64,000 bases of DNA from Serratia marcescens (GTDB taxonomy: Bacteria > Pseudomonadota > Gammaproteobacteria > Enterobacterales > Enterobacteriaceae). The stretch is from positions 115,346 through 179,345 of the forward strand of contig NZ_MJAO01000011.1 of the NCBI RefSeq assembly GCF_001902635.1. Reading direction: 5' to 3'. The notes beneath the pieces were generated by a model. That model ran no database searches and was not told the origin of the DNA. It saw only the letters and a program-made list of their open reading frames with translations. The translations under genes and the position numbers were made by a program. Each line of letters starts with the position of its first letter. Position 1 is the stretch's first letter. Below are positions 1 to 11,897 of the stretch, piece by piece.

Positions 1-601
1 GCTGCGCCGCCGGCAGCGTTTGCGGCATGGCGTCGCTCAGCGTGGCGACCTCTTTGAGCAACAGCGGCGGGTAGTTCACCAGCGCCTGTTGCTCATTAAG
101 CCGATGATTGTCGAGCATCTGTTTCAGCACGCCAATGCCGTCGGCGCGGGTGGAGACCATCGGCACCACCGGGCAGCCGAGGCGCGCCGACAGCGCGGCG
201 ACGTCGATTTCGATATGCTGACTTTTGGCGATGTCGAGCATGTTCAACGCCACGATGCAGGGAATGCCCAGCTCCAGCAGCTGCAGCGTCAGGTAGAGGT
301 TACGCTCCAGGTTGGAGGCGTCGACCACGTTGATCAGCAGATCGGCGTCGCCGCTCAAAATGTAGTGGCAGGCGATCTGCTCATCGAGCGAGGTTTGTTC
401 CGAGATGGTGGTCAGGGAGTAGGTGCCGGGCAGATCGACCAGCCGCACGTCAGACTGCGGGGTGGTGAAATGGCCTTCTTTGCGTTCAACCGTCACACCC
501 GCCCAGTTGCCGACCCGCTGGCGCGCGCCGGTCAGCTGGTTGAACAGCGTGGTCTTGCCGGAGTTCGGGTTGCCGATTAAGCCGATGGTGAGTTTTTTCA
601 T
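1..601 (-). CDS. feoB: FeoB ferrous iron transporter, N-terminal 200 residues (cut by window edge)
   Basis: This is the N-terminal, cytosolic G-protein part of the inner-membrane Fe(II) transporter FeoB. Visible GTPase motifs are G1 GNPNSGKT (residues 10-17), G3 DLPG (56-59) and G4 NMLD (120-123). The gene runs off the left edge of the window, so the membrane domain is not seen. The ATG at 599-601 matches the usual FeoB start (MKKLTIGLIG). It lies 72 bases after feoA on the same strand and is probably co-transcribed with it from the Fur-box region upstream of feoA. Identification is firm. Confidence 0.95.
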   Translation of the reverse strand, partial: MKKLTIGLIGNPNSGKTTLFNQLTGARQRVGNWAGVTVERKEGHFTTPQSDVRLVDLPGTYSLTTISEQTSLDEQIACHYILSGDADLLINVVDASNLERNLYLTLQLLELGIPCIVALNMLDIAKSQHIEIDVAALSARLGCPVVPMVSTRADGIGVLKQMLDNHRLNEQQALVNYPPLLLKEVATLSDAMPQTLPAAQ

Positions 602-673
602 AGTTCAGCGTGTCGTCTTCAAGGAGAACAGCGCCGGCGCAAGGGCGCGTCGGCAAACGGAGGGCGCACCGGC

Positions 674-898
674 TCAGGACTGGCCGTCGAGCTGCAGCAG
701 CGCCAGATCCTTCCTGCGCAGCACCAGGCTGACGCGGCGAGTTTTAATTTCTATCGGATCGCCCAGCGGCGCGACGCGCACCACTTCAAACGAAGAGCCG
801 GGCAGCATGCCGAGCGATAACAGTTTCTGGCGGTAGGCCGGCGCAATCTCGCTGGAAAAGCCGGCGATCTTATACGTGTGTTTCGGTTGAAGATGCAT
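674..898 (-). CDS. feoA: FeoA, small SH3-like partner of FeoB
   Basis: A 74-residue cytosolic protein with the FeoA (SH3-like beta-barrel) sequence pattern, including the central stretch [14 protein letters not shown]. FeoA is needed for FeoB-dependent ferrous iron uptake and is thought to bind the FeoB G domain. It is the first gene of the feoA-feoB transcription unit. Length equals the usual family length of about 75 residues. A good Fur-box match lies about 120 bases upstream of the ATG, which fits iron repression. Confidence 0.95.
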   Translation of the reverse strand: MHLQPKHTYKIAGFSSEIAPAYRQKLLSLGMLPGSSFEVVRVAPLGDPIEIKTRRVSLVLRRKDLALLQLDGQS

Positions 899-1400
899 GT
901 ATTAAACCTTCCGGGAGCCGATGGTGTTCGGGCTGATGATTCTTGGACGTGGCCGGCGAAAGCTTCACACCGTCGGCGTTATTCATCCATAAGGTCATGC
1001 AATAATACGGAACGCAATAATAGTGAGAACCATTATCACATTCAATAAAAAAAGTAGGGGTATTGGTAACCAATTATTATCACCTTGCCGTTGTTTTACC
1101 ACCGGCGCGGGCGCGCGGCAAATGCGAATGGCGGGTTAAATCGGTTGCATAATTACGGTTAATTTTTCCTGATTGCAAACGCGGCGGCTTATTCTTTCGT
1201 TTTGGTTAGCGAGGCGGAAAATATTAATAACATTCCTGGCGCGTAATGCGAGCGGTAACTATTTGTGTTTCGCCCACAATGTGTGAAATGAAAACGCATT
1301 GTTAATCGCCGTGTTAATAATCCGGCGTTGATAGTGAGTTTTTTGAGAACCGGGTCACAGGCGGCGCGAAAATAAAAAGATGGCGGTTTATTGAGACGGG
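899..1400. other. Intergenic region between feoA and tex
   Basis: About 500 bases, AT-richer than the flanking genes, with no convincing gene. It holds the presumed feoA promoter, the Fur-box candidate at 1019-1037 and, at its far end, the tex terminator. I looked for a TTGAT-N4-ATCAA FNR site, since E. coli feo is FNR-activated, and saw none. Short reading frames here lack a ribosome-binding site or family resemblance. Confidence 0.6.
1019..1037 (-). promoter_or_regulatory. Candidate Fur box upstream of feoA
   Basis: The 19 bases aatagtgagaaccattatc match the classical Fur consensus gataatgataatcattatc at 15 of 19 positions, counted by eye on the plus strand. It sits about 120 bases upstream of feoA, in its promoter region. 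Iron repression by Fur is well established for feo in enterobacteria. The site itself is inferred from sequence only. Confidence 0.7.
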
Positions 1401-1458
1401 TCAAAAAACGCCGCCAGTTTTTTTCATCAGCAAGGGCGGAGCAGGCTCCGCCCTTGCT
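1401..1458 (-). terminator. Likely terminator of tex (two hairpins in series)
   Basis: A perfect 13-bp stem (1429-1441 paired with 1446-1458, loop 1442-1445) lies 9 bases past the tex stop. Read from the minus strand it is followed by an A-run, then a second A/T inverted repeat around 1403-1423 ending in a run of Ts. The first hairpin has no immediate U-tract, so termination may depend on the second element. Confidence 0.6.
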
Positions 1459-1467
1459 GGTTCTGAC

Positions 1468-3801
1468 TTAGCGTTTTTTACCGAACGCCGCCGCCAGCGC
1501 ATCGCCCATGGCGCTGTTGCCGGCCGGTGCCGCGTTGCGCGGTTTGGCTTTGTTGGCGCCTGCCGAACGGTTGGCGTTGTCGCGTGCCTGTGCTGGCGCG
1601 TTGCCGCCGCGGCGCGGTGAACCTTCGCCCGGCTGCTCATCCAGGCGCATGCTCAGCGCGATGCGTTTACGCTGCAGATCGACTTCCATCACCTTCACTT
1701 TGACGATGTCGCCGGCCTTCACCACGGTGTGCGGATCTTCAACGAACTTGTCCGCCAGCGAGGAGATGTGTACCAGGCCGTCCTGATGCACGCCGATATC
1801 CACGAAGGCACCGAAGTTGGTGACGTTGGTCACCGACCCTTCCAGGATCATGCCCACCTGCAGATCGTTGAGGGTTTCCACCCCTTCGGCGAAGGTGGCG
1901 GTTTTGAATTCCGGCCGCGGGTCACGGCCCGGCTTCTCCAGCTCTTTCAGGATGTCGGTGACCGTCGGCACGCCGAACTTGTCGTCGGTGAAATCGACCG
2001 CTTTCAGGCTGCGCACCGCCGAAGCGTTGCCCATCAGATCCTGCAGCGCCTGCTCGGTGGCAGCCAGAATGCGCTGCACCACCGGGTAGGCTTCCGGGTG
2101 AACGGTGGAGGCGTCCAGCGGGTTGTCACCGTGGTTGATGCGTAGGAAGCCGGCACACTGTTCAAAGGCTTTCGGCCCCAGGCGGCTGACCTTCAGCAGC
2201 TGTTCACGGTTGCTGAAGCGGCCGTTCTCGTCGCGCCAGTTGACGATATTTTGCGCCATCATGCGCGTCAGGCCGGCCACGCGGGTCAGCAACGGTACCG
2301 ACGCGGTGTTCAGGTCGACGCCGACGGCGTTCACGCAGTCTTCCACCACCGAGTCCAGTTTCTTCGCCAGCTGGCTTTGGCTGACGTCGTGCTGATATTG
2401 GCCGACGCCGATGGATTTCGGGTCGATCTTCACCAGCTCCGCCAGCGGATCCTGCAGACGGCGGGCGATGGACACCGCGCCGCGCAGCGACACGTCGAGA
2501 TCCGGGAACTCAAGCGCCGCCAGTTCGGACGCGGAGTACACCGACGCGCCTGCTTCGCTGACGATCACTTTCTGCGCCCGGACGTCGCCGAACTGCTTTT
2601 GCAGGTCGAGATAGAAGCGCTCGGTTTCACGCGAAGCGGTGCCGTTGCCGATGGCCACCAGCTCCACGTGGTGTTTGATGCACAGCGCCGCGACGATGGC
2701 AGCGGCCTTCGCCGCTTGCCCGGTGTGCGGGTAGACGGTGTCGGTGGCGACCAGCTTGCCGGTGGCGTCGACCACGGCGACTTTCACCCCGGTGCGCAGG
2801 CCCGGATCGAGGCCCATGGTGGCGCGCATGCCGGCCGGCGCGGCCATCAGCAGATCGTGCATGTTGCGGGCGAACACGTTGATCGCTTCGTCTTCCGCGC
2901 GTTCGCGCACCGTGCCCATCAGCTCGGTTTCCAGGTGCAGCAGCACCTTGATGCGCCAGGTCCAGTTGACCACCGCTTTGCGCCAGGCGTCGGCCGGGGC
3001 GTTGTTCAGGCGCAGATTGAGGTGATTGATGATGATCAGTTCCGCCTGGCTTTCGCGCGGCGTTTCCTCAAACTGCGGATCGGCGTTCAGCGCCAGCTGC
3101 AGCACGCCTTCGTTGCGGCCGCGGAACATCGCCAGCGCGCGGTGCGAAGGCACTTGAGAAATCGGTTCGTGGTGATCGAAATAGTCGCGGAACTTGGCGC
3201 CTTCTTCTTCCTTGCCCTCGACCACTTTGGCCACCAGGTGGGCGTTTTTCCACAGGTAGTCCCGCACCTTGGCCAGCAGAGAGGCATCTTCGGCGAAGCG
3301 CTCCATCAGGATATAGCGCGCGCCGTCGAGGGCGGCTTTGACGTCCGCCACGCCCTTGTCGGCGTCGACGTAGCCTTCGGCCAACTGTTCCGGCTGTTGT
3401 TGCGGATCCTGCCACAGCGTGTCCGCCAGCGGTTCCAGACCGGCCTCGATGGCGATCTGGCCGCGGGTGCGGCGCTTCGGTTTGTACGGCAGGTAGAGGT
3501 CTTCGAGTTCGGTCTTGCTCAGCGTGGTGTTGATCGCCCCCGCCAGTTGTTCGGTCAGTTTGCCCTGTTCATCGATCGACTTCAGGATAGTCTGGCGACG
3601 ATCTTCCAGTTCACGCAGATAACCCAGGCGGGTTTCCAGCTGGCGCAGTTGGGTGTCGTCCAGGCCCCCGGTGACTTCCTTACGATAGCGTGCAATAAAG
3701 GGCACGGTATTACCTTCATCCAGCAGACGGATGGCGGAGTCGACTTGCTCCGGCCGGGCCTGCAGTTCTGTTGCAATAATGCGGCTCAGTGGGTCATTCA
3801 T
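1468..3801 (-). CDS. tex: Tex (YhgF) RNA-binding transcription accessory protein
   Basis: A 777-residue protein matching the Tex/YhgF family from end to end. It has an N-terminal helical region, a YqgF/RNase H-like core around the [14 protein letters not shown] motif, helix-hairpin-helix segments ([17 protein letters not shown]) and a C-terminal S1 RNA-binding domain ([17 protein letters not shown], roughly residues 650-720). Its tail is low in complexity and rich in Gly, Asn and Ala. Tex is a cytosolic nucleic-acid-binding factor linked to transcription; its exact role is not settled. It follows greB on the same strand after 158 bases, as in E. coli. Confidence 0.95.
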   Translation of the reverse strand: MNDPLSRIIATELQARPEQVDSAIRLLDEGNTVPFIARYRKEVTGGLDDTQLRQLETRLGYLRELEDRRQTILKSIDEQGKLTEQLAGAINTTLSKTELEDLYLPYKPKRRTRGQIAIEAGLEPLADTLWQDPQQQPEQLAEGYVDADKGVADVKAALDGARYILMERFAEDASLLAKVRDYLWKNAHLVAKVVEGKEEEGAKFRDYFDHHEPISQVPSHRALAMFRGRNEGVLQLALNADPQFEETPRESQAELIIINHLNLRLNNAPADAWRKAVVNWTWRIKVLLHLETELMGTVRERAEDEAINVFARNMHDLLMAAPAGMRATMGLDPGLRTGVKVAVVDATGKLVATDTVYPHTGQAAKAAAIVAALCIKHHVELVAIGNGTASRETERFYLDLQKQFGDVRAQKVIVSEAGASVYSASELAALEFPDLDVSLRGAVSIARRLQDPLAELVKIDPKSIGVGQYQHDVSQSQLAKKLDSVVEDCVNAVGVDLNTASVPLLTRVAGLTRMMAQNIVNWRDENGRFSNREQLLKVSRLGPKAFEQCAGFLRINHGDNPLDASTVHPEAYPVVQRILAATEQALQDLMGNASAVRSLKAVDFTDDKFGVPTVTDILKELEKPGRDPRPEFKTATFAEGVETLNDLQVGMILEGSVTNVTNFGAFVDIGVHQDGLVHISSLADKFVEDPHTVVKAGDIVKVKVMEVDLQRKRIALSMRLDEQPGEGSPRRGGNAPAQARDNANRSAGANKAKPRNAAPAGNSAMGDALAAAFGKKR

Positions 3802-3959
3802 AGGTCTGGTATCTGTATTGAGAACGGTGAATAAACAGGGGGACAGTTATACGGATTGATCGGGGAAAATGCCAGTGGAGCGGGCCGCCGCCGCGCGGCC
3901 GCGGCGTGGAGAACTGCGCAGGCGGCGGCGCTGGCGGCGGTTCGGAAAAAGCTGAAAGC

Positions 3960-4433
3960 TTACTTCGGGTAATCTATCTGGTTAACGTACCACTGCGCCT
4001 CGCCCAGCGGGGTATTGACGGTGGCGACGTCCCCGACCTCTTTTTTCAGCAGGGCGCGCGCCATCGGCGCGTCGATAGAGATGTAATCCTTGCGGCCGAA
4101 GATTTCGTCGTAGCCGACGATACGAAAGCGTTTGATCTCGCCGTCTTCGTTCTCCACTTCCACCCAGGCACCGAAGAACACCTTGCCTTCCTGCTGCGGG
4201 GAGTAATCGACGATCTTCAACTGCTCCAGGCACTTGGTCAGATAGCGGACGCGGCGGTCGATCTCGCGCAACCGCTTTTTGTTGTATTGGTAGTCGGCGT
4301 TTTCGCTTCTGTCGCCCAGGCTGGCGGCCCAGGTCACTTTCTTGGTCACCTCGGGGCGTTCTTCGCGCCAGAGGTAATCCAGCTCTTGTTTGAGCTTGTC
4401 ATACCCTTCACGGGTTATCAGTTGAGTTCTCAT
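3960..4433 (-). CDS. greB: GreB transcript cleavage factor
   Basis: GreB enters the RNA polymerase secondary channel and stimulates cleavage of backtracked transcripts. The N-terminal coiled coil carries GDRSENADY, which contains the catalytic acidic pair. Two in-frame ATGs exist, at 4439 and 4433. With the second one the acidic residues fall at D41 and E44, the numbering known for E. coli GreB, so I chose 4433 (157 residues); neither ATG has a strong Shine-Dalgarno. It is followed on the same strand by tex and faces away from cbpA. Confidence 0.93.
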   Translation of the reverse strand: MRTQLITREGYDKLKQELDYLWREERPEVTKKVTWAASLGDRSENADYQYNKKRLREIDRRVRYLTKCLEQLKIVDYSPQQEGKVFFGAWVEVENEDGEIKRFRIVGYDEIFGRKDYISIDAPMARALLKKEVGDVATVNTPLGEAQWYVNQIDYPK

Positions 4434-4663
4434 CGTCATTTATCTTTATGGGGCCACCGCCACAGTGTACGTGAATGCGGGGGGGTTTAGAAATGGCGTG
4501 CGGGCCTGCGCCTTGTCGCACGGTTTTTATTCAGTTTGCGCAGCTTTTAACAATCGGGAGTATGCTTAGCGATAGCGGAAAAGGAATGTGACAAAAGGAG
4601 GATATCTGGCGAGAGAGACAAGGATTTTTGGCGCACAACCCAACACATTGAAGGTATTACCGC

Positions 4664-5626
4664 ATGGAATTTAAAGATTACTACGCAACGATGGGCGTCG
4701 AGCCCACCGCCGATCTGAAAACCATCAAAACGGCCTACCGCCGGCTGGCGCGTAAATATCACCCTGACGTGAGCACCGAAGAAGACGCCGAGAGTAAATT
4801 CAAGGCGCTGGCCGAAGCCTATGAGGTGCTGAAGGACGAAGAGCGCCGCGCCGAGTACGATCAGATCCGGCTGCACCGCAACGATCCGAACTTTGGCCGC
4901 CAGGCGCGCGGCGATCACGGCGGCTATCAGCAGAGCGCTTCATGGCACGGCGGCGGCGCCGACGCGCAAGACTTCTCCGACTTTTTCGAGAGCATGTTCG
5001 GCGGCCGTGCGGCGGGTGGGCACCGTTCCGCTTCGCACTCGCACGGTGGGCATGGCTTCCGTGGCCAGGATCTCGAAATGGAGGTGCCGCTGTTCCTCGA
5101 GGAAACGCTGCATGGCCAAAGCCGCGAGATTTCCTACACGCTGCCGGTGTACGACGAGCTGGGGCGGCAGGTGAGCGAAGCCAGCAAAACGCTGAACGTG
5201 AAAATTCCGGCGGGCGTGGGCGACGGCGAGCGCATTCGCCTCAAGGGGCAGGGCGTTGCCGGCGTGGGCGGCGGCCAGAACGGCGACCTGTATCTGGTCA
5301 TCCGCCTCGCACCGCACCCGCTGTTTGAAATTGACGGCCACAACCTGAGTATCGTGGCGCCGCTCGCCCCGTGGGAAGCGGCGCTGGGCGCCAGCATCGA
5401 GGTGCCGACGCTGACCGGCAAAATCGCGCTGACCGTGCCGGCCGGCAGCCAGAGCGGCAAACGGCTGCGGGTCAAAGGCAAAGGGCTGGCGGGCAAGAAA
5501 GAGCCCGGCGATCTGTACGTCATTCTCAAGGTGGTGATGCCGCCGAAGCCGAACGAGCAGGCCAGTGCCCTGTGGCGAGAACTGGCTGCGCAGGCGGCGT
5601 TCAACCCGCGCGCGGAATGGGAGTAA
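4664..5626 (+). CDS. cbpA: CbpA, DnaJ-like co-chaperone
   Basis: A 320-residue class B J-protein. The N-terminal J domain (about 1-70) carries the HPD motif at residues 33-35, which stimulates the DnaK ATPase. It is followed by a Gly/His-rich linker (about 90-130) and two C-terminal peptide-binding domains ([20 protein letters not shown]). There is no zinc-finger domain, which separates it from DnaJ. CbpA is also known to bind curved DNA in stationary phase. It is slightly longer than E. coli CbpA (306) because of the linker. cbpM follows 5 bases later. Confidence 0.95.
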   Translation: MEFKDYYATMGVEPTADLKTIKTAYRRLARKYHPDVSTEEDAESKFKALAEAYEVLKDEERRAEYDQIRLHRNDPNFGRQARGDHGGYQQSASWHGGGADAQDFSDFFESMFGGRAAGGHRSASHSHGGHGFRGQDLEMEVPLFLEETLHGQSREISYTLPVYDELGRQVSEASKTLNVKIPAGVGDGERIRLKGQGVAGVGGGQNGDLYLVIRLAPHPLFEIDGHNLSIVAPLAPWEAALGASIEVPTLTGKIALTVPAGSQSGKRLRVKGKGLAGKKEPGDLYVILKVVMPPKPNEQASALWRELAAQAAFNPRAEWE

Positions 5627-5631
5627 AGCAC

Positions 5632-5937
5632 ATGATGAAGAAAGAGATCACGTTCACCGTGGTGGAACTGTGTCAGAGGGTGGAAATTTCAGAAGATGAG
5701 CTGGTCGAGATCGTCGGTTTGGGCGTGATCGTGCCGCTGGAGCCGGCGCAGCCACGCTGGGAGTTCGATTACCCGGCGCTGAGCCATCTGCAGCGCGCGC
5801 GCAGGCTGCGGACCGAGCTGGATCTGGATTGGCCGGGGATTGCCATGGCGCTGACGCTGCTCGATCGGGTCGATGCGCTGCAGCAAGAGAACCGGCAATT
5901 GCGCCGGCAGTTGGCGCGTTTCCTGCAGACGTCCTGA
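5632..5937 (+). CDS. cbpM: CbpM, modulator of CbpA
   Basis: A 101-residue protein with the MerR-like helical fold expected of CbpM, which binds the CbpA J domain and blocks its action on DnaK. The start at the tandem ATG (MMKKEITFTV) is preceded by GGGAG. An upstream extension to 5371 would lie antisense-like inside cbpA and was not used. The C-terminal part (LQQENRQLRRQLARF) looks like a short coiled coil. It forms one unit with cbpA. Confidence 0.93.
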   Translation: MMKKEITFTVVELCQRVEISEDELVEIVGLGVIVPLEPAQPRWEFDYPALSHLQRARRLRTELDLDWPGIAMALTLLDRVDALQQENRQLRRQLARFLQTS

Positions 5938-6194
5938 TCCGATGCCAAAATGCCACCGTGCGGTCCGCCGGTGGCGAAATTGCCTAAAATTGGGCGGCCG
6001 CCCCACATTGCGCCGATAAAGGGCAAAATTTTGACGAACCCCCGTCGACATTTGATGAAAATTGTTGATAAATGGGGAAAAGAATAAGCTTTGTAACAAT
6101 TTCGTCTAGAATACATACCATTAAACGCTGTCTCAAATGGCAAGGTTTTTTAACAATATTCGAGTCAGGCAATAAAGCCTTTGGGAGTAATACC

Positions 6195-8281
<2,087 letters not shown>

Positions 8282-8315
8282 CGCTCTTGGCGCGGGCCGC
8301 GCCGCTGCGGCCCCG

Positions 8316-8795
8316 TCAGGACTTCCTGCTCATCACGTAGTATTCCGCCGCATCCTCATGCAACCGACGGCCGGTCGGCGCCTGCCACGGGTCGATTAAC
8401 TCGATGCCGTAGTGGAGGAAATCTTTGGTATTGCGGGTGGCCAGGGCGGCGCCGTAATGCAGGCAGGTGGCGGCGATCTGGGTATCCGGCATGCTGACGC
8501 CAATGCCTCGGCGGCGATTAGCGCTGATTAATTCCGCATGCTGCATCGCACAGCCGACGTCAAAGGGTAAGATTCTGTCTGAAAACTCTTCCTGCAGCAT
8601 GTCGCCGAGGTGAGTTTGCAGTTCGAGCTGTTTCTTACCGTGAGGTATGCAGGCGATGCCCGTATACAACTCCGCAACCACGATGGCGCTCAAATAGAAC
8701 CGATACGTATCCTGCTCATCTAACCAGCGCAATACATTGTAGTGAGGCGCCGGCCGCAGCAATTCCGAAACGACGTTGGTATCCAGCACAATCAT
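8316..8795 (-). CDS. PIN-domain toxin, VapC/FitB type
   Basis: A 159-residue PIN-domain protein, a predicted Mg-dependent ribonuclease toxin. The acidic active-site residues are visible as D5 (VLDTNV), E42 (AELYTG), D104 (MPDTQIAAT) and D125 (NTKDF). It overlaps the upstream antitoxin gene by 4 bases, the usual arrangement with the antitoxin first. The pair sits alone in the convergent gap between envZ and pckA. RNA target is unknown; VapC proteins studied elsewhere cut initiator tRNA or rRNA, and FitB is the closer relative by sequence style. Confidence 0.88.
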   Translation of the reverse strand: MIVLDTNVVSELLRPAPHYNVLRWLDEQDTYRFYLSAIVVAELYTGIACIPHGKKQLELQTHLGDMLQEEFSDRILPFDVGCAMQHAELISANRRRGIGVSMPDTQIAATCLHYGAALATRNTKDFLHYGIELIDPWQAPTGRRLHEDAAEYYVMSRKS

Positions 8796-9052
8796 TTTTC
8801 ATCATCTTCATCAAAGTTGACGATACGATGCGGGGCTTCATCACGTGGGGGGATTTCCAACTCAACGCCGCCGAACTCAGCGAAGTACTGATGCATGCGT
8901 GTTCCTAACCCATAGCGCGGCGGTTTTTTCACCAGCGCCTGTTTCAGGATCATGCGCGCTTCCTCTTCCATGGAATGACCGTTTTTCGCCGCTGAAATAC
9001 GCAGCAGCTCTTTGATTTCGTCGTCCAGATTTCTGACGGTGATAGTAGCCAT
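8792..9052 (-). CDS. Ribbon-helix-helix antitoxin, VapB/FitA type
   Basis: An 86-residue protein with an N-terminal ribbon-helix-helix DNA-binding domain (MATITVRNLDDEIKELLR, then a helix starting NGHSMEEEAR), as in FitA antitoxins. The C-terminal half should wrap the PIN toxin. The start at 9052 is set by a strong AGGAGG seven bases upstream; the frame opens a little earlier without support. It presumably represses its own promoter in the 9053-9120 gap together with the toxin. Confidence 0.87.
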   Translation of the reverse strand: MATITVRNLDDEIKELLRISAAKNGHSMEEEARMILKQALVKKPPRYGLGTRMHQYFAEFGGVELEIPPRDEAPHRIVNFDEDDEK

Positions 9053-9121
9053 TGAAACCTCCTTTGCTATCAATGATTGCATTGAATTATTTTCTCGCCT
9101 CGCTGGTCAGAAAGCAATCAT

Positions 9122-9154
9122 CAAAAATAAAAAAAGGCGCGGAATCCGCGCCTT
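9122..9154 (-). terminator. Rho-independent terminator of pckA
   Basis: A 9-bp stem aaggcgcgg/ccgcgcctt (9134-9142 with 9146-9154, loop aat) is followed on the minus strand by a long U-tract. It lies 25 bases after the pckA stop and separates pckA from the toxin-antitoxin pair. Confidence 0.92.
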
Positions 9155-9178
9155 AGCTGAAGAGGTAATGCTACCGAA

Positions 9179-10798
9179 TTACAGCTTAGGGCCGGCGCTG
9201 ACCAGCGCGGCGCCCGCAGGCGTGTCGGTGTATTTGTCGAAGTTGGTGATGAAGCGTTCGGCCAGATCCTGCGCTTTTTCCTGCCACTGCTCGAGGCTGG
9301 CGTAGGTGTTGCGCGGATCGAGGATCTCCGGGTTCACGCCCGGCAGCGCGGTTGGCATCGCCAGATCGAAGATTGGCAGGGTAACGGTTTCCGCCTTGTC
9401 GATTTCACCGCTCAGGATGGCGTCGATGATGCCGCGCGTATCTTTGATCGAGATGCGTTTGCCGGTGCCGTTCCAGCCGGTGTTGACCAGGTAAGCCTGG
9501 GCGCCGGCGGCCTGCATGCGTTTCACCAGCACTTCGGCGTACTGCGTCGGGTGCAGCGACAAGAACGCGGCGCCGAAGCAGGCGGAGAAGGTTGGCGTCG
9601 GTTCGGTCACGCCGCGCTCGGTGCCGGCCAGCTTGGCGGTGAAGCCGGACAGGAAGTGGTACTGAGTCTGGTTGGCGGTCAGACGCGATACCGGCGGCAG
9701 CACGCCGAAAGCGTCGGCGGTCAGGAAGATCACCTTGGTGGCGTGACCCGCTTTGGACACCGGTTTGACGATGTTCTGGATATGGTAGATCGGGTAAGAA
9801 ACGCGGGTGTTCTCGGTTTTCGAACCGTCGTTGAAGTCGATGGTGCCGTCGGCCAGTACGGTGACGTTCTCCAGCAGCGCATCGCGTTTGATGGCGTGGT
9901 AGATGTCCGGCTCGGCCTCTTCCGACAGCTTGATGGTCTTGGCGTAGCAGCCGCCTTCGAAGTTGAATACGCCGTCGTCGTCCCAACCGTGCTCGTCATC
10001 GCCGATCAGCTGACGTTTCGGATCGGTGGAGAGGGTGGTCTTACCGGTGCCGGACAGGCCGAAGAACACCGCCACGTCGCCTTTCTCGCCCACGTTGGCT
10101 GAGCAGTGCATCGAGGCGATGCCTTTCAGCGGCAGCAGGTAGTTCATCATCGAGAACATGCCTTTCTTCATTTCGCCGCCGTACCAGGTGCCGCCGATCA
10201 GCTGCATGCGCTCGGTCAGGTTGAAGGCGACGAAGTTCTCCGAATTCAGGCCTTGTTGCTGCCAGTTCGGGTTGGTGCATTTGGCGCCGTTCATCACCAC
10301 GAAGTCTGGCTCGAAGTCAGCCAGCTCTTCGTCGCTTGGGCGGATGAACATGTTTTTCACGAAGTGCGCCTGCCAGGCCACTTCGGTGATGAAGCGCACT
10401 TTCAGGCGCGAGTCGGCGTTGGCGCCGCAGAAGGTATCCACCACGAACAGGCGTTTGCCGGACAGTTGCTCGGTGACCAGGTGTTTCAGATCGGCCCACA
10501 CTTCCGGGCTGAGAGGTTTGTTGTCGTTTTTGCCTTTGCCCTGATCGGCCCACCACACGGTATCGCGGGTGATGTCGTCGCGGACGATGTATTTGTCTTT
10601 CGGCGAACGGCCGGTGAAGATGCCGGTATCGACGGAGACGGCACCCAGCTTGGTGACTACCCCACGCTCAAAACCTTCCAGAGATGGGTCTGTTTCTTCC
10701 TTAAACAGCAGTTCATAGCTCGGGTTGTGAACGATTTCGCTAACGTCGTGAATGCCGTAAGCGGCCAGATCCTGAGGGGTTATACCTTTAACGCGCAT
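9179..10798 (-). CDS. pckA: Phosphoenolpyruvate carboxykinase (ATP)
   Basis: A 539-residue ATP-dependent PEP carboxykinase, the gluconeogenic enzyme turning oxaloacetate and ATP into PEP, CO2 and ADP in the cytosol. The kinase-1a P-loop [10 protein letters not shown], the metal-binding segment GDDEHGW and the PCK-specific [12 protein letters not shown] are visible. Length equals the E. coli enzyme (540). It stands alone between the igaA-hslO group and the toxin-antitoxin pair and has its own terminator. The ATG at 10796-10798 has AGGAG upstream. Confidence 0.98.
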   Translation of the reverse strand: MRVKGITPQDLAAYGIHDVSEIVHNPSYELLFKEETDPSLEGFERGVVTKLGAVSVDTGIFTGRSPKDKYIVRDDITRDTVWWADQGKGKNDNKPLSPEVWADLKHLVTEQLSGKRLFVVDTFCGANADSRLKVRFITEVAWQAHFVKNMFIRPSDEELADFEPDFVVMNGAKCTNPNWQQQGLNSENFVAFNLTERMQLIGGTWYGGEMKKGMFSMMNYLLPLKGIASMHCSANVGEKGDVAVFFGLSGTGKTTLSTDPKRQLIGDDEHGWDDDGVFNFEGGCYAKTIKLSEEAEPDIYHAIKRDALLENVTVLADGTIDFNDGSKTENTRVSYPIYHIQNIVKPVSKAGHATKVIFLTADAFGVLPPVSRLTANQTQYHFLSGFTAKLAGTERGVTEPTPTFSACFGAAFLSLHPTQYAEVLVKRMQAAGAQAYLVNTGWNGTGKRISIKDTRGIIDAILSGEIDKAETVTLPIFDLAMPTALPGVNPEILDPRNTYASLEQWQEKAQDLAERFITNFDKYTDTPAGAALVSAGPKL

Positions 10799-10956
10799 GT
10801 TACTACTCCTTGGTCACAGAATTTCTGGCGGCAATTGTAGGGATCTAGCGGTGCGTAACCGCGATGGGTATCAAATATTTAACGTTTTAGGCGGTATTTC
10901 GTTACGATCTGAGAGATAGCACACGGAAAAAAGCAAACGTGCAAACGGCGGGCATT

Positions 10957-10979
10957 GGCGGGCGCTGGGGGCGCCCGCC
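10957..10979 (-). terminator. Hairpin downstream of hslO
   Basis: A 9-bp GC stem (ggcgggcgc at 10957-10965 paired with gcgcccgcc at 10971-10979) lies 13 bases past the hslO stop. There is no close U-tract on the minus strand; a T-rich stretch comes about 20 bases later. It may be an end-of-operon hairpin rather than a full intrinsic terminator. Confidence 0.45.
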
Positions 10980-10992
10980 GAGAGGGTATAAC

Positions 10993-11871
10993 TTAGTGCA
11001 ACTTGTCGCTTTCGCTGGTGTTACCTGCATACAAAGCGGCAACATCAACCGGGTCAAAGACATAGTGGCTGCCACAGTAGTCGCAGTGCATGTCGATATT
11101 GCCGTCCTGTTCCAGCATGTCGGCCACTTCGTCGGTCGGCAGGGTCAGCAGCGCGTCGGCGCAACGCTGGCGTGAACAGGTGCAACGGAACTGCACGTCC
11201 TGCGGTTCGTACAGGGTGACTTCTTCCTGGTGGTACAGGCGGTACAGCACCTCGTTGGCCGGCAGGCCGAACAATTCTTCGCTTTTCACCGTGTTGGTCA
11301 GTTGCACCAGGTGATCGAAATCGTCGAGGTTGCCGTCCTGCGCCGGCAGCACCTGCAGCAGCATACCGGCCGCTGCGGCTTTGCCTTCCGCTTCGCCGGT
11401 GCGGATGAACAGGCGGGTCGGCAATTGCTCGGACTGGCGGAAGTAGGCTTCCAGGCATTCGGCCAGGGTTTCACCTTCCAGACCAACCACGCCCTGATAG
11501 CGCTCACCTTCCGTCGGGGAAATGGTGATGACCATGACGCCGTTGCCGATCATCTGATGCAGGGTGCTGTCGTCGGCGATTGGCGCCTGGGTGCGGGCAA
11601 CGCCGCGCATTTCCTGACGGTTGTTGCCGTTGATCACCGCCAGTTTCAGCGGGCCGTCGCCTTGCAGCTGCACGGTGATGTCGCCGTCGAACTTCAGGGT
11701 CGCGGTCAACAGACTGGTGGCGACCAGCAGCTCGCCCAGCAGCTTTTGCACCGGCGCCGGGTAGTCGTGGTTGTTCAGGATCTGCTGATAGGTTTCGCTG
11801 ACGGTAACCAGCTCGCCGCGCACCGCGTAGTTTTCAAACAGGTAACGGTGCAATTGGTCATGGTTGGACAT
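10993..11871 (-). CDS. hslO: Hsp33 redox-regulated chaperone
   Basis: A 292-residue holdase activated by oxidative unfolding. The C-terminal zinc switch is present as CTC (in [10 protein letters not shown]) and CDYC ([10 protein letters not shown]), giving the four conserved cysteines. Hsp33 is cytosolic and protects proteins from hypochlorite and combined heat and oxidant stress. It is the last gene of the minus-strand group igaA-yrfG-hslR-hslO, 26 bases after hslR, as in E. coli. Confidence 0.97.
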   Translation of the reverse strand: MSNHDQLHRYLFENYAVRGELVTVSETYQQILNNHDYPAPVQKLLGELLVATSLLTATLKFDGDITVQLQGDGPLKLAVINGNNRQEMRGVARTQAPIADDSTLHQMIGNGVMVITISPTEGERYQGVVGLEGETLAECLEAYFRQSEQLPTRLFIRTGEAEGKAAAAGMLLQVLPAQDGNLDDFDHLVQLTNTVKSEELFGLPANEVLYRLYHQEEVTLYEPQDVQFRCTCSRQRCADALLTLPTDEVADMLEQDGNIDMHCDYCGSHYVFDPVDVAALYAGNTSESDKLH

Positions 11872-11897
11872 AATCTTCTCTCATTGCGGTGAGGGGG

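Noticed and set aside
2251..3834. A 527-codon open frame antisense to tex
   Set aside because: It mirrors tex codon structure in a GC-rich gene, has no family resemblance, and its composition (His, Arg, Val, Gln rich) is typical of shadow frames.
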